Shown here piece after piece: positions 1 to 8,144 of a DNA stretch of 48,091 bases. The stretch is from assembly GCA_023955225.1 (NCBI GenBank), contig JAGSGJ010000012.1:1-48091 (forward strand). Direction: 5' to 3'. The position numbers were made by a program, and so were the translations under genes. The notes under the pieces are model-generated. The model saw only the letters and a list, made by a program, of their open reading frames with translations, made no database searches and was not told the origin of the DNA. The stretch comes from Sulfurovum sp. Lineage in GTDB: Bacteria; Campylobacterota; Campylobacteria; Campylobacterales; Sulfurovaceae. Within the stretch, counting starts at the first letter, position 1, and every line of letters begins with the position of its first letter.

Positions 1-338
1 GCTGTTTGTGTCGTAATACGGTCAAATTTAATTGATTCGATTTGTTCTTCAACAAAATCACCTAGCTGAATGTCAGGCTCATCAATTTGTGCGGCTGAAA
101 TAGTCATCTCTGCGTATGGGTTTTCTTGTTCTTGGTCATCAGCAATAACTAACCATTGACGAAATGTATCAAAATCGCCTGTTGTGCGGTCAATAGCTAC
201 ACGCACTTCAATATCGCCTTGATTTTTCTTTTTGGTGGCAGTAGATATTGCTATTTCAAGGGCTTCAAAGATTTTTTCTTTGGGTACTTGTTTTTCATTT
301 GAAACCGCTTCGGCAACTAATAAGATCTCTTTACTCAT
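1..338 (-). CDS. nusA: Transcription termination/antitermination factor NusA, N-terminal part (gene runs off the left edge)
   Basis: The first ~112 residues of NusA, the RNA-polymerase-binding elongation, pausing and termination factor. The start MSKEILLVAEAVSNEK and the segment GDFDTFRQWLV match the NusA N-terminal domain and are strikingly close to the gammaproteobacterial form (E. coli begins MNKEILAVVEAVSNEK). The gene begins 26 bases downstream of the rimP stop, as in the gammaproteobacterial rimP-nusA-infB operon. The rest lies beyond position 1, so this is a contig-edge truncation, not a pseudogene. As far as I know, Campylobacterota place rimP beside infB and rbfA rather than nusA. 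This supports a foreign or mis-joined origin for the first kilobase. The family call is very secure; the lineage inference is by eye. Confidence 0.95.
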   Translation of the reverse strand, partial: MSKEILLVAEAVSNEKQVPKEKIFEALEIAISTATKKKNQGDIEVRVAIDRTTGDFDTFRQWLVIADDQEQENPYAEMTISAAQIDEPDIQLGDFVEEQIESIKFDRITTQT

Positions 339-364
339 GATACTCTATTCCTATTTTGATGAAC

Positions 365-823
365 CTAGTCAAAGACCGGGACAAGATTACCTTTTTCAAT
401 ATTCATTACAGCCAACGTATAAGATTGACCATCAACTTCAACCACAATGTTATCATTATCACATGATACCAAGGTGCCCTTAAAATTTCTTCTATCATTT
501 AATGGCATACGTAAACGCACTGCCACGACTTCACCAACGATAGCTGCATAATGTGCCGCTTTAAATAATGGACGATCCATACCGGGAGAAGAGACTTCTA
601 AATTATATTCGGTATTAATTGGATCTTCTACATCCAATATTGCGCTGGCTTGTTGTGATACATCTGCGCAATTTTCAACACTGATACCTTCAGGGTGATC
701 AATGAATAAACGCAAGGTAGAATGCTTACCGGCTCTAACAAATTCTACACCTACCATTTCAAATCCTAACGATTCAGCTGCTGGTGTAAGCATTTGAGTT
801 AATTTTTGTTCAATTTGTGACAA
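365..823 (-). CDS. rimP: Ribosome maturation factor RimP
   Basis: RimP assists 30S subunit maturation. The protein has the N-terminal RimP domain (EQKLTQMLTPAAESLGFEMV), the hallmark NLEVSSPGMDRPLF and a C-terminal SH3-like domain ending in NIEKGNLVPVF. It resembles the E. coli protein over its whole length. I chose the TTG start at 823 because a GGAG motif sits 7 bases upstream and the protein then begins MSQIEQKL, the expected N-terminus. An upstream in-frame ATG at 853 would add ten residues unlike the family. It lies between the initiator tRNA and nusA in the gammaproteobacterial order. Function is very secure. Confidence 0.95.
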   Translation of the reverse strand: MSQIEQKLTQMLTPAAESLGFEMVGVEFVRAGKHSTLRLFIDHPEGISVENCADVSQQASAILDVEDPINTEYNLEVSSPGMDRPLFKAAHYAAIVGEVVAVRLRMPLNDRRNFKGTLVSCDNDNIVVEVDGQSYTLAVMNIEKGNLVPVFD

Positions 824-881
824 AACACGACTCCATAAATAAAAAAAGAGCATTAAAGCCCTTTTAAGTATCGCGAAAACG

Positions 882-911
882 AAAAAAGCCCCTTACAAGC
901 AGGGGCTTTTT
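882..911. terminator. Bidirectional hairpin between tRNA-fMet and rimP
   Basis: AAAAAAGCCCCT pairs with AGGGGCTTTTT around a 7-base loop, giving a GC-rich stem with A/T tails on both sides. On the minus strand it ends the tRNA transcript, or attenuates read-through into rimP. Confidence 0.75.
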
Positions 912-979
912 ATATTGTTGGACCCTAGTCCACTATACTTTCAATTGCACCTATGCTCAACGAGCATTTTACAAAAAAG

Positions 980-1056
<77 letters not shown>

Positions 1057-1066
1057 ACAGGATTTT

Positions 1067-1087
1067 GACTTTTTATGAAAAAAAGTC
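1067..1087. repeat. AT-rich inverted repeat between the two tRNA genes
   Basis: GACTTTTT and AAAAAGTC form an 8-bp perfect stem around a 5-base loop (ATGAA). It sits exactly where the gammaproteobacterial-looking and Campylobacterota-looking sequences meet. It could be a weak terminator for tRNA-Gln or a site promoting an assembly or amplification join. Confidence 0.5.
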
Positions 1088-1089
1088 GG

Positions 1090-1163
1090 TGGATGGGGTA
1101 GAGGGATTCGAACCCCCGATACCAGTACCAAAAACTAGTGCCTTACCGCTTGGCGATACCCCA
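1090..1163 (-). tRNA. tRNA-Gln (UUG)
   Basis: A 74-nt cloverleaf with a 7-bp acceptor stem (TGGGGTA/TACCCCA), an anticodon loop TTTTGGT giving UUG, a TTCGAAT T-loop and an encoded CCA at 1092-1090. The discriminator base reads as U73, whereas I recall G73 in E. coli tRNA-Gln. The near-consensus promoter at 1196-1224 drives it leftwards. Confidence 0.93.
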
Positions 1164-1195
1164 ATCTTCAGAAGCTTACTGCTTATGTGGACGGC

Positions 1196-1224
1196 ATTAT
1201 ATCACCAAATGCTTCACATGTCAA
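1196..1224 (-). promoter_or_regulatory. Near-consensus sigma-70 promoter for tRNA-Gln
   Basis: On the minus strand, TTGACA (1224-1219) and TATAAT (1201-1196) are separated by exactly 17 bases. The -10 lies about 33 bases before the mature tRNA 5' end. This is one of the strongest promoter matches in the window. Confidence 0.85.
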
Positions 1225-1275
1225 GAGGATTTAAAAAAAAGTTAAAAAAGTTTCTTAAGTGAAGTCCGACATAGG

Positions 1276-1281
1276 TATAAT
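1276..1281 (+). promoter_or_regulatory. Likely -10 element for ribBA
   Basis: A perfect TATAAT lies 48 bases before the ribBA start. The matching -35 (around 1253-1258, TCTTAA) is poor. Confidence 0.5.
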
Positions 1282-1328
1282 ACTATTAACAATAATATAT
1301 GAAGTATAAAAGATTTGGGAGTATGTGA

Positions 1329-2363
1329 ATGTCAAGTGAAGCGATAAAAAGAGTAGCGAAAGCTATAGAAGAGGTAAAAAGAGGAAGAATGGTCATCATG
1401 ATGGATGACGAAGATCGTGAAAACGAGGGTGACCTTGTATATGCGGCGACTTTCTCTACACCTGATATGGTAAACTTCATGGCAAAAGAAGCCAGAGGAC
1501 TCATCTGTACACCTATAACAAAAGAGATAGCTTCTAAGCTTGACCTCATACCCATGGTAAGTAACAATGTATCTAACTATGAGACAGCATTTACTGTATC
1601 TATAGACTCTACCAATGCTGAGACTGGTATATCTGCAGCTGAAAGAGATGATTGTATCTCTAAACTTGCAAATCCTCAAACGGTTAGCGAAGACTTTGTA
1701 CGTCCGGGGCATATCTTTCCACTTATCGCAAAAGATGGCGGGGTATTGGTTAGAACAGGACACACAGAAGGTTCAGTAGACCTTTGTAAACTGGCTGGAC
1801 TTGCTCCTGCTGCTGTTATCTGTGAAATCATCAAAGATGATGGAAAGATGGCACGTATGGATGACCTTGAGATCTTTTCAAAAGAGCATGATATGGCCAT
1901 TGTTTACATTTCAGACATTGTTGAGTATCGTTTAGCCCATGAAAAACTTATAAAACGTGTAAAAGAAGAGGAGAGTGAACTTAGAGGTATTAAAGTAGAG
2001 AAGATCACTTATACTGACCACCTCGAGAGAACACATACTGTTATACAGTTTTACAAAGCACATGAAACTGCAAATGTGAAGTTTCATAACATAGGTACAG
2101 ACATTGGGCTTGTGCTTGATGATAAACGTTTTAATGCACTTAATAACTCTATAGATTATTTAAAGACCAATGGTGGAACACTCATCTTCCTTGACACTAA
2201 AGTAATCTCTAATGAACAAGCTAAAGAGTTTGGTGTCGGTGCACAGATACTTAAGGACCTTGGTATTAAAAACATTAATCTGCTTACTACAAACAAAGAT
2301 ACAGAGTTTGTTGGACTGGCAGGATTTGGTCTAGATGTAGTAGAAAAAATAGAGATCGTTTAA
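1329..2363 (+). CDS. ribBA: 3,4-dihydroxy-2-butanone-4-phosphate synthase with degenerate GTP cyclohydrolase II-like domain (RibBA)
   Basis: Riboflavin biosynthesis. Residues 1-~205 form a full RibB domain that makes 3,4-dihydroxybutanone phosphate from ribulose 5-phosphate: MMDDEDRENEGDL (substrate/Mg loop), RPGHIFPL, and RTGHTEGSVDL. The remainder has the length and position of RibA but lacks the zinc cysteine cluster of GTP cyclohydrolase II (normally C-x10-C-x-C). In fact I see no cysteine there. Only the RibB activity can be supported, so a separate RibA is expected elsewhere. I recall this degenerate arrangement from Helicobacter and relatives. The ATG start follows a GGGAG ribosome binding site. 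Confidence 0.93.
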   Translation: MSSEAIKRVAKAIEEVKRGRMVIMMDDEDRENEGDLVYAATFSTPDMVNFMAKEARGLICTPITKEIASKLDLIPMVSNNVSNYETAFTVSIDSTNAETGISAAERDDCISKLANPQTVSEDFVRPGHIFPLIAKDGGVLVRTGHTEGSVDLCKLAGLAPAAVICEIIKDDGKMARMDDLEIFSKEHDMAIVYISDIVEYRLAHEKLIKRVKEEESELRGIKVEKITYTDHLERTHTVIQFYKAHETANVKFHNIGTDIGLVLDDKRFNALNNSIDYLKTNGGTLIFLDTKVISNEQAKEFGVGAQILKDLGIKNINLLTTNKDTEFVGLAGFGLDVVEKIEIV

Positions 2364-2385
2364 GTCAACTATTAGCACACGTTAC

Positions 2386-2410
2386 AAATAGGAGTATCTC
2401 GCTCCTATTT
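2386..2410. terminator. Hairpin after ribBA
   Basis: AAATAGGAG and CTCCTATTT form a perfect 9-bp stem around a 7-base loop, 23 bases after the ribBA stop. The following sequence is pyrimidine-rich without a clean T tract, so termination is likely but not certain. Confidence 0.6.
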
Positions 2411-2489
2411 AAATCTTCTTTCTTCTTCCCATTTGATTTGCCTTTGATTTATGATAGAATAATTCTAATACACATATAAAGGAATTTTA

Positions 2490-4433
2490 ATGACTAAAGA
2501 AATTTTCAATCCAAATCCTGAGTTTGCTTTAAATGCTGCAATTGGGAGTATGGACACTTGTTGGAAGTTACACAATAAAGCCCTAGAAGACTATGAGGGT
2601 TTTTGGCAAGAGTTTGCCGATGAGAAGATCGATTGGTTGGCACCTTATGATAAAGTACTGGATGAAAGTAACGCTCCTTTTTATGAGTGGTTTACCAATG
2701 GTAAACTTAATGTCTCGAACCAGTGTATCGATAGACACTTAGCAGATAAAGCACATAAAACAGCCATCTTATTTGAAGGTGATAGAGGAGATGTGGAGCA
2801 TATTAGCTATGCGCAGCTTTCCCTTCACGTCAATAAAATGGCAAACCTGCTTAGACATGAATTCAATGTACAAAAAGGTGACAGGGTTGTTCTGTATATG
2901 CCGATGATTCCTGAAGCAGCTTATGCAATGCTTGCTTGTGCACGTATCGGTGCTATTCACTCTATTGTATTTGGGGGATTCTCTGCAGAAGCACTGAAGG
3001 ACCGTATCGAAGATGCAGAGGCTAAGATCGTTATCACTGCCGATGGTGCTTATAGAAAAGGAAAACCATATATGCTTAAGCAAGTGGTTGATGAAGCACT
3101 CAATCAAGGTGGAGATAGCATTGAAGCTGTACTAGTTGTAAAGAGAAACAATGAAGAGATAGAGTGGGTAGAGGGTAGAGACCATAACTACAATGAGCTG
3201 ATCACTTCGCAGCATGCAGAATGTCCTTTTGAACTGATGGACAGTGAAGACCCACTTTTTCTACTTTATACTTCAGGGAGTACAGGAAAACCTAAAGGTG
3301 TTCAACACTCAACAGCAGGGTACATTCTTTGGGCTCAAATGACGATGGAATGGGTATTTGATGTAAAAGGTGATGATATTTTCTGGTGTACAGCTGATAT
3401 TGGTTGGATCACAGGACATACGTATATTGTTTATGGACCTCTTGCAGCAGGTACGACTACACTCATGTTTGAAGGTGTACCGACGTACCCAGATGCTGGA
3501 CGTGCGTGGAAAATGGTTCAAGATCATAAGATCACTCAGTTTTATACTGCACCTACAGCTATCCGTGTACTTCATAAAATGGGTGAGCATGAACCTGAGA
3601 AATACGATCTTTCTTCACTTAAAGTACTTGGAACAGTAGGGGAGCCTATCGATCCACCGGCATGGAAATGGTACTATGAAACAGTAGGTAACTCTAACTG
3701 TGCCATCGTTGATACATGGTGGCAGACAGAGACAGGTGGACATATGATATCTCCACTTCCTGGTGCTACACCTATCAAGCCTGCCTGTGCGACGTTTGCA
3801 CTTCCGGGTATCATGGCGGAGATCATCGATCCTGATGGAACACCTAAAAAAGTAGGTGAGACGGGGTTACTCTGTATTACGAAGCCTTGGCCGGCTATGC
3901 TCAGAAATATTTGGAATGATCCTGAGCGTTATAAAAAAGCATACTTTGGTGATGCAGTAAAAGACGGCAAGCCAGTTTATTTCTCTGGTGATGGTGCAGT
4001 ACTTGATGAAGATGGCTACATTACGATCACAGGTCGTGTAGATGATGTTATCAATGTTTCTGGTCACCGTATGGGAACAGCTGAGATCGAAGCAGCAGTA
4101 AAAAAAGATGACTCTGTAGCAGAAGTTGCTGTAGTAGGCCGTCCACATGACATTAAAGGTGAGTCTATTTTCATCTATATTGTACTAAAAGAGGGGCATA
4201 TCAACAAAGATATTAAGAACCATATCAATGATCTACTCGCAACTGAGATCGGAAACATTGCTAAAGCGGATCACATTATTGAAGTACCTGGGTTGCCAAA
4301 AACACGTTCAGGTAAGATCATGAGAAGAATTTTACGTTCTGTAGCAAAACATGAGGAGATCACTCAAGACATCTCAACACTTGAAGATCCGTCTATCGTT
4401 GAAGAAATCATTACAAAAGCAAGAGAAGCGTAA
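2490..4433 (+). CDS. acs: Acetyl-CoA synthetase (AMP-forming)
   Basis: Activates acetate with ATP and CoA through acetyl-AMP, in the cytoplasm. At 647 residues it matches the Acs family length. The motifs are in order: the P-loop-like YTSGSTGKPKGV, the adenylate-binding WWQTETGG, the hinge/active-site SGHRMGTAEIE, and the C-terminal PKTRSGKIMRR. The lysine in the last motif is the catalytic residue that protein acetyltransferases modify in this family. A strong AAAGGAA site precedes the ATG. It stands alone, facing the convergent udg gene. The likely role is acetate assimilation or scavenging. Confidence 0.97.
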   Translation: MTKEIFNPNPEFALNAAIGSMDTCWKLHNKALEDYEGFWQEFADEKIDWLAPYDKVLDESNAPFYEWFTNGKLNVSNQCIDRHLADKAHKTAILFEGDRGDVEHISYAQLSLHVNKMANLLRHEFNVQKGDRVVLYMPMIPEAAYAMLACARIGAIHSIVFGGFSAEALKDRIEDAEAKIVITADGAYRKGKPYMLKQVVDEALNQGGDSIEAVLVVKRNNEEIEWVEGRDHNYNELITSQHAECPFELMDSEDPLFLLYTSGSTGKPKGVQHSTAGYILWAQMTMEWVFDVKGDDIFWCTADIGWITGHTYIVYGPLAAGTTTLMFEGVPTYPDAGRAWKMVQDHKITQFYTAPTAIRVLHKMGEHEPEKYDLSSLKVLGTVGEPIDPPAWKWYYETVGNSNCAIVDTWWQTETGGHMISPLPGATPIKPACATFALPGIMAEIIDPDGTPKKVGETGLLCITKPWPAMLRNIWNDPERYKKAYFGDAVKDGKPVYFSGDGAVLDEDGYITITGRVDDVINVSGHRMGTAEIEAAVKKDDSVAEVAVVGRPHDIKGESIFIYIVLKEGHINKDIKNHINDLLATEIGNIAKADHIIEVPGLPKTRSGKIMRRILRSVAKHEEITQDISTLEDPSIVEEIITKAREA

Positions 4434-4446
4434 GAACTTCTCATCC

Positions 4447-4476
4447 ATCATGTTATGAACTTAGTCGTGACATGAT
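4447..4476. terminator. Possible shared terminator between acs and udg
   Basis: ATCATGT and ACATGAT form a 7-bp stem with a 16-base loop in the 48-base gap between two convergent genes. No strong T tract, so support is weak. Confidence 0.3.
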
Positions 4477-4481
4477 ATTTA

Positions 4482-5147
4482 TTATTTATCCATCAACTCT
4501 TTTACTTTTAAGAGATCATCAAACACTTCTTTTTTAGCACTTGGATTTCTCAGTAAATAACTAGGATGATAAGTAGGTATAACTGTATACGCATTTTGTT
4601 TATGTATGTGTCCTCTGACCTTACTTATCTCTGTATCATCACCAGTAAGATAATGATAGGCCGTTTCACCAAGCGTTACGATGAGCTTTGGCTGAATAAG
4701 TTCGATCTGTTTCATTAAATAGGGTTGACAGGTATGGGCTTGGACCGGGGTAGGTATTACATTATTTGGAGGACGGCACTTCACAATGTTTGTGATGTAG
4801 ACATCAGATCTAGAAACATGCAATACATTTTCTATCATCTTAGTGAGCAGTTCTCCAGATCTACCTACAAAAGGTTTACCTGAACTATCTTCTGTCGTCC
4901 CAGGTCCTTCACCGATAAAAAGTATATCTGCTTGTTGATTACCTTCTCCAAATACGACTTTGTTTCGACTTTTACTAAGCTCACACAGATGACACTCCAT
5001 GGCTTGCTTTTTCAAAGACTCCAGTGTATTAGGAAGTCTAAGCTCCTGTTCATCTTCTTTGTATGGTGTTACGGATGTATATTTATACCCTAACTGTTTG
5101 AGTTGATAGAGTTGTTTAAGTAAAAGTGCATTTCGGAGGTTTTTCAT
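4482..5147 (-). CDS. Family 4 uracil-DNA glycosylase (4Fe-4S type)
   Basis: Removes uracil from DNA to start base-excision repair. Four cysteines in the family-4 cluster pattern are visible (C52-x2-C55, C124 and C140). The active-site segment GEGPGTTEDSSGKPFVG and the HPSYLLR motif near the C-terminus also match. About 40 extra N-terminal residues precede the core. The gene is convergent with acs and has no obvious operon partner. Confidence in the family is high. Its substrate range beyond uracil cannot be read. Confidence 0.92.
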   Translation of the reverse strand: MKNLRNALLLKQLYQLKQLGYKYTSVTPYKEDEQELRLPNTLESLKKQAMECHLCELSKSRNKVVFGEGNQQADILFIGEGPGTTEDSSGKPFVGRSGELLTKMIENVLHVSRSDVYITNIVKCRPPNNVIPTPVQAHTCQPYLMKQIELIQPKLIVTLGETAYHYLTGDDTEISKVRGHIHKQNAYTVIPTYHPSYLLRNPSAKKEVFDDLLKVKELMDK

Positions 5148-5238
5148 GGAAGTATTATACTCCCAAATATCTTAATATGTTCACTTAAGGCATAAACCTC
5201 TTTCTCTCTAATATAACTGCTGTTAATTAAACAGGATA

Positions 5239-5904
5239 TTACTCTTTACTTAGAAGTCTATAGTTTTGACATCCCAAAATCTCACCAAGAGCACATGCTT
5301 CACGGAAAAGTGTTTTAACTACTGAATGATCATCCGCCTCACTTTGTGATTCATAATACATAACACCAAGATTATAACAACCTACACCATTGCCACCATA
5401 ACAACTCTTCGTATAAAAATCTTCTGCCTTGACACGATCTTCTTTAATGCCCTTACCATGTTCATACATGTTCCCAAGATATGCACAACCAAGAGCACTG
5501 TCTCCACCACAAGATTTTACATAAAGCTCTATCGCTTTAGTGAAATCCTTTTGTATACCGTTAGCTAACTCATACATACTCCCAAGATATGCACAACCAA
5601 GAGCACTTCCCGCATCACAGGCATTTAGATAAAGCTTTATAGATTTAGCATATTGCTTTTTTGTACCCGTTTTAGGTTCATACCTTTTCCCAAGATTTGC
5701 ACAGCCATCAGCATTACCTCCATCACAAGCTTTCTTGTATAGTGATTTCGCTTTTCCATAATCATATCCCTCATCATACATTGATCCAAGAGTATTACAG
5801 GCCTTAGCATCACCCTTATTACAAGCTATTTGATTTTTTTTATACTCATCGGCACTTAAATTTATTCCTGTTAGCAGTATTAATGCCAGTATTAACTTTT
5901 TCAT
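5239..5904 (-). CDS. Secreted Sel1-repeat protein (Hcp-like, cysteine-rich)
   Basis: A signal peptide (MKKLILALILLTGINLSADE) is followed by five to six Sel1-like repeats with the pattern A-x-x-x-C...-LG-x-M-Y-E. Each helical pair carries cysteines about 8 residues apart (for example ACDAGSALGCAYLG). This is the arrangement of the Helicobacter cysteine-rich proteins, where each repeat is closed by a disulfide. It is therefore probably periplasmic or extracellular, acting as a protein-protein interaction scaffold. The partner is unknown. The cell binding or cell-wall roles suggested for Hcp proteins cannot be inferred here. Confidence 0.88.
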   Translation of the reverse strand: MKKLILALILLTGINLSADEYKKNQIACNKGDAKACNTLGSMYDEGYDYGKAKSLYKKACDGGNADGCANLGKRYEPKTGTKKQYAKSIKLYLNACDAGSALGCAYLGSMYELANGIQKDFTKAIELYVKSCGGDSALGCAYLGNMYEHGKGIKEDRVKAEDFYTKSCYGGNGVGCYNLGVMYYESQSEADDHSVVKTLFREACALGEILGCQNYRLLSKE

Positions 5905-6216
5905 TTCTTCTTCCTTATATATATAAAATTATACTTTCGATGTATTTGGTTCAGCTTAATGGTTCATAAAAAAATCTTATTATAGTTTGGAACACTATTA
6001 GTATAAGAAAGTATAGCAATGTTACATCATTTGTATTCTTTACTTCTAAAAAAACAATCCAGCCTTAGAGATATAAAGTGCTATAAACCAAGGCACAGAC
6101 TTGCATTTATAGGTATTTCAATAAAGTTATCTGCATGTATTTCTGTTTTTTAGTTGTAGTTTAGCCTAGTTTTAGGTTAGCTTGCTAAAGTGGGCATTAT
6201 ATCCTAAAGGAAAAAC
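5905..6216. other. Intergenic region between divergent Sel1 and NifU-like genes
   Basis: 312 bases with no convincing gene. It is AT-rich. A plausible -10 (ATTATAT) lies near 6195-6201, just before the NifU-like gene. The half-sites TTTAGC and GCTAAA flank the sequence before it. Nothing else is recognisable. Confidence 0.5.
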
Positions 6217-7137
6217 ATGGATCAACAAACAAATAATGAGTATGGTATCAAAGTAGAGATGTTTATAAGCGACCCCAAATATTCAGGTACCATCTCTGAA
6301 GAAGAAGCCAAAGAACTAGGTGCCTCACTTTTTAGCTACACCTATGGAGATGAAGCACTAGGTTATAAACTTACACTACATTGGGCTGTAAACACACATG
6401 AGGAGACCATTGTCCTGGCACGTTATACTTATGATGGCGTACGGTCTGGTATCGCAGTAAATCATATGCTGGCGCTGATATGTGCAAATAAAAATATGCC
6501 AGAGGTGGAGAACATCACGTACCAAGCTTTGGAACGCCTTCTGCGAGACAACCCCAAGGTAGAAGCACTCCCATCTTCTGAAAGCTATGCAATCACTTTT
6601 GCAATTGATGCTGCAAAGCTGGCTGTAAAAAAGTATATTCGTGCCTCACTAACCCATGAAGAAGAAACTATCCCTTGTAAAGATAGCCCAATGAGCAGTG
6701 CCTCTATAAAAGAGTCCATAGCGTTACATAACATTGAAACACTTGAAACACTTGCGGAGTATACAAAAGCAGGATCTTCAGACGTTAGTTGCAAAGAATA
6801 CCTTTTAGCGCTAATTGAAGCACAACGAAAATCATTGGCAGAACAACAAGAAGCAGAAGATGCTCTATCTGATAAACCGTTTAATGAGTTAAGTACAGGG
6901 GAGAAAATCATTGCTGTTGATATTGCGATTGATAACACGGTAAGAGAGTTTCTCCACAGTGATGGTGGGGATATAGATATAATTAATGTAAAAGAAGAGG
7001 GTGAGATGTTTGTGGTTTACATTAGTTATCTTGGTGCCTGCAGTGACTGTTCTAGTTCCGGTACGGGTACACTCTATGCCATACAAAATGCACTTAGAGA
7101 TAAACTCGATCCAAATATACACGTAATCGCTATTTAA
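6217..7137 (+). CDS. NifU-like protein with intact Nfu domain but degenerate IscU and [2Fe-2S] domains
   Basis: The three-domain NifU layout is recognisable but most cluster ligands are gone. Residues ~10-145 align with the IscU scaffold fold, but the usual ACGD and GCG cysteines are replaced (ALGYK ~47-51, DGVRSG ~73-78) and the HCS site is absent. Residues ~152-205 resemble the BFD-type [2Fe-2S] segment (ALHNIETLETLAEYTKAG) with only C154 and C192 of the expected four. The C-terminal Nfu domain is intact with CSDC (C275, C278), enough to carry a cluster between two subunits. A specialised Fe-S carrier is likelier than the main scaffold, which should be encoded elsewhere. It is monocistronic and followed by a strong terminator. 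Confidence 0.82.
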   Translation: MDQQTNNEYGIKVEMFISDPKYSGTISEEEAKELGASLFSYTYGDEALGYKLTLHWAVNTHEETIVLARYTYDGVRSGIAVNHMLALICANKNMPEVENITYQALERLLRDNPKVEALPSSESYAITFAIDAAKLAVKKYIRASLTHEEETIPCKDSPMSSASIKESIALHNIETLETLAEYTKAGSSDVSCKEYLLALIEAQRKSLAEQQEAEDALSDKPFNELSTGEKIIAVDIAIDNTVREFLHSDGGDIDIINVKEEGEMFVVYISYLGACSDCSSSGTGTLYAIQNALRDKLDPNIHVIAI

Positions 7138-7165
7138 TACTTAGAAGGAAGATCCAGGTATTTTG

Positions 7166-7200
7166 AGAGAGCCATGCATTATTACATGGCTCTCTTTCTT
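7166..7200 (+). terminator. Rho-independent terminator after the NifU-like gene
   Basis: AGAGAGCCATG and CATGGCTCTCT form a perfect 11-bp stem around an 8-base loop, followed by TTCTTTTTATT. This is the best terminator in the window. In the reverse direction it sits just after the small minus-strand gene. Confidence 0.9.
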
Positions 7201-7219
7201 TTTATTAGGTCTACTTAGA

Positions 7220-7474
7220 TTATATTTCCGGACATTCATTGCATTCATTAAAAATTTCTTCCATGCCATCTACTGATATTATTTCTTTAATACATTTATC
7301 CATTGAGTTTCTAAAGCTTTCCGTTACTTTACCTTCTGTATCACAATAGATTATTAGCATACGGCAGTATCTAGTTATTGCATGTGAAGGTATTTTTGAA
7401 GTATCCTCCATTTTTTCCTCCGCTTTTTCAAGAAACTTTTTTGTACATTCATCTGATTTATCTTGCATATTCAT
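7220..7474 (-). CDS. Small cysteine-containing protein of unknown function
   Basis: I do not recognise this 84-residue protein. It is charged, predicted soluble and has six or more cysteines, including a C-terminal CNEC and a pair around CRMLIIYC. Metal binding or redox activity is possible. It has no signal peptide or membrane segment. An AAGGG ribosome binding site lies 6 bases before the ATG, and the shared terminator lies downstream, so it looks like a real single-gene unit. Confidence 0.6.
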   Translation of the reverse strand: MNMQDKSDECTKKFLEKAEEKMEDTSKIPSHAITRYCRMLIIYCDTEGKVTESFRNSMDKCIKEIISVDGMEEIFNECNECPEI

Positions 7475-7619
7475 TTATAACCCTTAGTCTTTTATAACCG
7501 TAGTGTAGCAGAAGATAGATAAAGCTGTAAAAATAAATATTTTAGAGTCTGGATAAACGCTAAAATAGGATAGTATTTTGTATATTTGGTTGCATATTTA
7601 TGGTCTCTAAATGTTTTTA

Positions 7620-7658
7620 TAGCGATAAACGTTATAAAATATGTTAGATTATAAGGTT
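7620..7658 (+). repeat. Palindromic repeat copy 1, left of the metal-resistance cassette
   Basis: A 39-base unit with imperfect arms AACGTTATAA and TTATAAGGTT. It matches the unit at 10655-10693 at 34 of 39 positions in the same orientation (both begin TAGCGATAAAC and share TATGTTAGA). Together they bracket the arsR-transporter-methyltransferase block. Confidence 0.75.
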
Positions 7659-7672
7659 ATATAAATAGGTAA

Positions 7673-7729
7673 GTATTGGAAACTGTAGAAGCAGAGGTGA
7701 AAAAGATATTAACAGGCTTTATCGAATAA
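7673..7729 (+). pseudogene. Relic of the 3' end of a DUF302-type gene
   Basis: Read in frame to a TAA at 7727, this encodes VLETVEAEVKKILTGFIE. That is nearly the C-terminus of the DUF302-like protein ending at 24301 (VLETAQAGMKKILTGLTE). Nucleotide similarity extends just past both stops. An in-frame stop lies immediately upstream and no more of the gene is present, so only the tail of a lost paralogue survives. It lies directly before the repeat-flanked cassette. Confidence 0.75.
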
Positions 7730-7743
7730 GATTGTAAAATCTT

Positions 7744-8112
7744 TCATTTGGTATTGTCAAACTGAAATAGCACTCCTTTTTCATACTCTTCAACTAAAAC
7801 ATTAAAGCATCCCGCTATCTCTTTCATGGTTTCTATATTTGGCTCAATATAGATTTTGTTTTTACTCTTTGTCATTGTTATGATCTTTGCATCTTTCAGT
7901 TCTTTAAGATGACGAGATATTGTCGGTAACGCAAAATCAAAATGCTCAGCAATACTTGTGACACAAGTAGCCTGTGCGATCATGTCATCTTTGGGTTGTT
8001 TCTCATCAATTGAACAGGCATACCCACCCGTAAATATATTTTTAAAGATTTTAAAACGGGTTTCATTTCCTAATGCTTTAAAAATTTTAATTTTATCATC
8101 CATATTAAGCAT
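7744..8112 (-). CDS. ArsR-family metal(loid)-sensing transcriptional repressor
   Basis: A 122-residue winged-helix protein. The N-terminal helix is IFKALGNETRFKIFKNIF, and the recognition helix region is FDFALPTISRHLKELKDAKII, the classic ArsR/SmtB signature. Cysteines at ~33 and ~50 lie in an insertion before the recognition helix and could form the inducer site; another lies at ~102. This is not the usual ELCVCDL arrangement, so the inducer (arsenite, mercury, other soft metal or organic) cannot be named. It is transcribed divergently from the MerT-rhodanese gene across a palindrome-containing gap and probably represses it. ATG codons at 8112 and 8103 are both possible starts. Confidence 0.85.
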   Translation of the reverse strand: MLNMDDKIKIFKALGNETRFKIFKNIFTGGYACSIDEKQPKDDMIAQATCVTSIAEHFDFALPTISRHLKELKDAKIITMTKSKNKIYIEPNIETMKEIAGCFNVLVEEYEKGVLFQFDNTK

Positions 8113-8144
8113 AGTATGACCTTGTTTATTTTTGACTCATTATA

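Noticed and set aside
3309..3590. Minus-strand open frames inside acs, sdhA and other long genes
   Set aside because: They are antisense shadows with no ribosome binding site or recognisable domain.
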